A stretch of 64,000 nucleotides of DNA from Mimachlamys varia (Eukaryota > Mollusca > Bivalvia > Pectinida > Pectinidae), in NCBI GenBank assembly GCA_947623455.1, contig OX392540.1:8015432-8079431 (forward strand), given 5' to 3'. A program made the position numbers and the translations under genes. Shown one piece after another: positions 60,121 to 64,000 of the stretch. Below the pieces are notes generated by a model, which was not told the DNA's origin, searched no databases, and worked only from the letters and a program-made list of their open reading frames with translations. Each line of letters begins with the position of its first letter. Position 1 is the first letter of the stretch.

Positions 60121-61486
60121 GGATTTGTGCAACGAAAAATGAAATTTTTATATTTGGTAAAAGTCATGTTTTAAAACCATATTCAAACACCCAATCTTGC
60201 AAGCGTGGTCTGGTTACTTGTGTTGACACGATTATAAGGTCATTTTCGCCGACCTCTGAATTATGCATATTTTGTGACCCAGAACGAGGCCACACCCCTT
60301 GTGACGTCATCTTCGTACGGGAAAATCAAGCTATCGCCATATTACACTGTTTGCTTACATAAACATCGTATATGTATAACGTGTATAACAGCAAATAGTG
60401 TTGTGATAGTTACATACAGATACATACAATACGTACAATATACTTTTTAAAACGAAAGTCCATGTATACTTTTAACTTGTATTTTCTATAATGGTGTTTT
60501 GTGGGGTATTTGAATGCTAATTTCGTTCGTTATCCCGAAGAATATAGTAGTCAAGATATCGACACATTACAAATCACGGGCGTGCCATTCACAGGGGTTA
60601 GTGATCTAACACAAGCGTGACACTAATTAGTTGATTGATCAGTGAATTCACCTGGATAAGACGTGTAGATGGTAACATTTTACCTTTATACTGCTATATA
60701 TACTGACATCAGTCAGAACGACGAAACCCGTACCAGAGTCATAAAAACGGTACACCAGGCAACGAACTTTATATTTATACCAATTTGACGGAAATAACCT
60801 GAATTAATGTTTATCTCTGAATTATTTTCGCATTTTACGGTACGTGTAAAATAGTAGGTAATCGGGGCCTAATTTGTACTTGTACCGTGTATTGAAAATT
60901 CCACGTAGAAGATTCCGAAAGTAGGATGAAATGCAAATCCAACATTATTTTATTTTGTTCAAATGTATCACGGAATTGGATTAAATTTTGCTATCTAGGT
61001 CCGTGGTTGTATATTTATATGTGGGTTATAGAAAGCAAATAGCCGAATAATCACTTTTAGGAAAATTCTTTATTGATTTGTTTGTGTGTGGGGGGCGGGG
61101 CGGGGCGGGGCGGGGCGGGGCGGGGCGGGGCGGGGCGGGGCGGGGCGGGGCGGGGCGGGGCGGGGCGGGGCGGGGCGGGGCGGGGCGGGGCGGGGCGGGG
61201 CTGAATGTTGCCAAAATTACAGTATTTTAGGTCGGTAATCAGCGGACCTCATATAAGAATGTGAGCAGATAAGGTTAGATTGAGGATTTTTTGTACTAAG
61301 ATTGACGTCACGCGATCATGTGACCAACGAACTCATTAACCCTAGTTTCGCTTGAGAGGTCCTAGGCGTATGACCCGAATTTCGTGTCAATGCAAGAAAA
61401 CCAGACCCCGCGCGATCGTTATTATGGTTTTACAATACTACTTTTACCAAATATAAAATTTTCATTTTTCGTTGCACAAATCATTT
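60121..61486. mobile_element. 1.37-kb element with about 200-bp inverted ends
   Basis: 'gatttgtgcaacgaaaaatg' at the left and 'catttttcgttgcacaaatc' at the right. Homology of the inverted ends continues inward through 'tatatttggtaaaagt', 'ggtctggtt', 'ttgacacga' and 'gacctct' for roughly 170-200 bp. The interior is non-coding and contains a pure GGGGC array. The left end abuts MITE F copy 4 at 60116-60119, so one may have inserted beside the other. Confidence 0.75.
61090..61201 (+). repeat. GGGGC pentanucleotide array, about 22 copies
   Basis: Uninterrupted 5-bp repeat of about 112 bp. The plus strand can form stacked G-quadruplexes. The Ala-Pro-Arg-Pro frame on the minus strand is a by-product. 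Confidence 0.97.
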
Positions 61487-61778
61487 AAGTATGTGACGTT
61501 ATATATCATTTATTTTTTAACAATTATTGTTAATTTCCTTTGTTTTCCAATTAGTCTTGAAATTCTTATATCAAGATTTGGTAATCACTTCCACTAAAAA
61601 AACCTTTTCCGCTGTACAAATGATATGTTAAACATTGTAAAAGACACAAATTATATCAATATGATAGCGCATTTGGGTACATTAAAATGAATTTACATTA
61701 AAATGAATTTGAACAATCAATATCTAAACACTTCATGAAAGGTTCAAGCCAAAGGTATTTCACGGACGATTACAGACA

Positions 61779-61800
61779 CCCCCCCCCCCCCCCCCCCCCC
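61779..61800. repeat. C22 homopolymer
   Basis: Twenty-two consecutive C, the longest such run in the window. Confidence 0.95.
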
Positions 61801-62969
61801 AATAACTTGGTAAGTCATTTAATTTCACTGTGAAACAAGCATACTACATTTTTGGATTAGCAACCAGGCATGTACATATAATATTGGTGTAGCAGCTAAT
61901 CTGCTCCGGGATCGATGTACTACAAACTCACAAACACGGCAGCTAAGATAATTATTTATCCACTTATTTCCATGGGAAAAAACCGTAAAACAACAATATA
62001 CCAATCGTAAACATCACAATCTTAAACCTACTTCTCCTAGACAAATAGTTAACTCGTCCGAGTGAAACGCAACTGGCTAACGCATTTAGTGCAAACACGC
62101 TTCACTACATAAATACTACTTAAAGAAAATACTAGATAATCTAGTCGCAATCATACATAATGAAATAAACGAACTGGCAACATATACGCTTTGCACAATG
62201 AAGAAAGATATACATTGTAGAGTTACACAATGTACTATCAAGTACTATCGAATCAATTACGACCTCTACGGGGGGAATTTTAACCATGTACGGGTGTGAT
62301 TTATTACCGATATAGATATAACCTTTGACCTTACTGAGAACCGGTTTACAAAGCATGATAAATATACAAACAATTCGGTCACAAAATGCCGGACCGGATC
62401 TCAATTACGTAATTTCATAAGATGCAAGGATAACTGTTACGGCGATAACCCGGGGGTATTATGTTTTGTTTTGATTTTGAGAGCGGCGTAGTCTTAGGCG
62501 ATGGCAGGGCAGTGACGTACAATGTATATGTGACTAAAACCGTATGGAAACCATACGCAAAACCATCGCACAAGTCCCAGTCGCCTTAGATAAAAAAAAA
62601 AACGTTGTGTGAAAAAAAGCTGGCATTTCAAGAAAGCGTTTTGGCCTCCGTCCGGTTATATACCCGCAACCACTCTATACTTTTACTTTACTAATATAAT
62701 ATACTATCTATCTAAATGTATCTTATTGCTTGGCACTATGTAGAAGTATTATAGTAACAAGGGTAGATGGGTACAGCCGGAGACGTATATATTACACTAC
62801 ACTCAAAAGGCATGTCAAGTTCAATGCAAAATACATAAAAAAAACATATTCATTAAAACATGTATCAAATATCGTATCAGTTTCTTAAATGTATATCAGC
62901 TTACTCGAATGATTGCAAATTTTGTAATTTAGCTATAAAAAAGTACGATGTTTTCAGAATAAACGAGTG
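61801..62969. other. Intergenic, nothing recognised
   Basis: AT-rich DNA. 'ggagacgtatatatta' near 62779 is one of the scattered GAGACGTAT words. No exon seen. Confidence 0.4.
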
Positions 62970-62980
62970 AAGATGGCGGC
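62970..62980 (+). promoter_or_regulatory. YY1-like site AAGATGGCGGC
   Basis: A perfect match to the extended YY1 consensus, commonly found at the start of animal genes. The ATG inside gives only eight codons before TAA, so if a promoter is here the coding start lies elsewhere. Confidence 0.35.
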
Positions 62981-62999
62981 TGCGATGCGTGCAGGATAA

Positions 63000-63825
63000 G
63001 TAATAAAATGTCGACGTAAATTGCCAACTCCTTTCTTATTCGTTATCTAATTTCAAAAATACCCGCGGCTGTTAATTATTTGATAATATTTCTAACCAAC
63101 TATCATATCTAAGGTTACAATAATTGTTAACGTAGATAGTTCAGCTTTGAAATTGCTACGTTTTCAAATCAGACGAGAGAAAGTGACGGCGTAATTTCTT
63201 TCAAGTCTTTAAATAAAATAATTCCAACAACGTTTTCAGGTATTAGTTTTGACCCAAGTTTGATCTTGCCAGCTTTTAATTGACATTTTAACACGACTTG
63301 ACGAATATACGGTAAAATGCTCACAGGTAACACGCTGACCAGACCTCAGGGATGTTTGCTGTTAAAAACAAGCCACTAGTAAAGCCTTTCGCGGCGTACA
63401 GTGTATCTACCGGAACAATGGGACAATGCGAGATTTTGCGAGACCTGTCGGAGTTGCCAATCTCTGTGTTATATATATACGTCTCTGGTACTAGATTAGT
63501 GTCTGCATGAGTTTATCAGGTGTATTTCGCTTTGGCCTGAAACGTCTTTCGTATTTCAAGCAAGTTTGTTGCATCGGCGTGATTAATAACCTGACAAGTA
63601 CGGGATAGGATTTAGGAATCGTAAAGAACCAAAAAATCCATCATTGCTGTTAAATAGTAATTATCCTACATATATAAATAGAAAAAAGGAAGAGAAAACA
63701 TGTAAATTATATTATATGCATTTTGAATGGCATAAAGTGAACTCTTTTCAGTCAAGTGGATATTCAAGGTATACATAACCCGGATAGCTGCTATGCACAC
63801 TTCTTGCGTGTCTGAATAATCTTGC
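63000..63825. other. Intergenic, nothing recognised
   Basis: AT-rich DNA; 'tatacgtctctggtac' at about 63478 matches words at 50034 and (inverse) 59437. No gene seen. Confidence 0.4.
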
Positions 63826-63945
63826 GTGTCGGTGGTTTTTCTCCGGGTACTTCGGCTTTCCTCCACCTCAAAAATCTGACACGTCCTTCAATGAACATGG
63901 CTGTTAATAGGACGTAATACAAAATGCGTACCAAACCATTATAAA
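63826..63945 (+). mobile_element. SINE fragment, head missing
   Basis: 'tctccgggtacttcggcttt', 'cctccacctcaaaaatctga', then 'catggctgttaataggacgt' match the body and tail of the other SINE copies. The tRNA-like head is not visible upstream. Confidence 0.7.
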
Positions 63946-64000
63946 TCACTTTTTTTCTCCCCACTCGCCCGTAATAAGCTCTAGAAAGTTGTACACTGTA

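Noticed and set aside
61026..61214. Ala-Pro-Arg repeat frame
   Set aside because: Translation of the GGGGC array.
62971..62997. Start codon of a new gene (ATGGCGGCTGCG...)
   Set aside because: TAA after eight codons and no usable donor before it; kept only as a YY1-like site.

Overview
The window looks like a non-coding-rich animal genome, most likely a mollusc such as a bivalve. The reasons are: AT-rich DNA with GT-AG introns, tRNA-headed SINEs, a DIRS-type tyrosine-recombinase retrotransposon, Tc1/mariner-type and TTAA-flanked DNA transposons, many hairpin MITEs, and long minisatellites. Nothing suggests bacteria: there are no operons, no ribosome binding sites and no dense ORFs. The taxonomic call is inference.

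Region by region: 1-10 kb is mostly plain AT-rich DNA with a SINE fragment, a 1.6-kb minisatellite, one convincing minus-strand first coding exon (4635-4691), an ATC microsatellite and an old copy of a dispersed repeat (family A). 10-25 kb is a graveyard of short non-autonomous elements: families A and B, a SINE, several inverted-repeat elements, and one element with family A nested inside it. 24.9-27.3 kb has a decayed C2H2 zinc-finger fragment, a TTAA-flanked MITE and a 1.45-kb minisatellite of about 30-bp units.

27,736-34,356 is an almost complete 6.6-kb DIRS retrotransposon on the minus strand. It has 139-bp inverted terminal repeats, an internal complementary region that copies both element ends, Gag, RT-RNase H-methyltransferase-like and tyrosine-recombinase coding regions. 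Gag and the recombinase are broken by stops and frameshifts, while the 955-codon RT frame is open. 35,971-38,839 is a 2.87-kb TA-flanked element with about 190-bp inverted repeats packed with palindromic submotifs and a very AT-rich, apparently non-coding interior.

39-64 kb holds more copies of the TTAA MITE, hairpin MITEs, a SINE with a perfect 10-bp target duplication, a 1.78-kb TTAA-flanked element, and a 1.37-kb long-inverted-repeat element containing a GGGGC array. Two host-type coding structures stand out. One is a plus-strand gene with two phase-compatible exons (47359-47469 and 55191-55484) encoding a basic, Pro/Ser/Thr-rich protein I do not recognise. The other is a minus-strand, three-exon, uninterrupted Tc1-like transposase (58967 to 56595; 373 residues; D155, D240, E276). 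It carries two clean introns, has no inverted repeats that I can find, and has TATA and CCAAT boxes just upstream. It is the most interesting object here, as a possible domesticated gene or intron-bearing transposon lineage.

All calls come from reading the sequence by eye. Repeat boundaries are approximate unless a terminal motif or target-site duplication is quoted.
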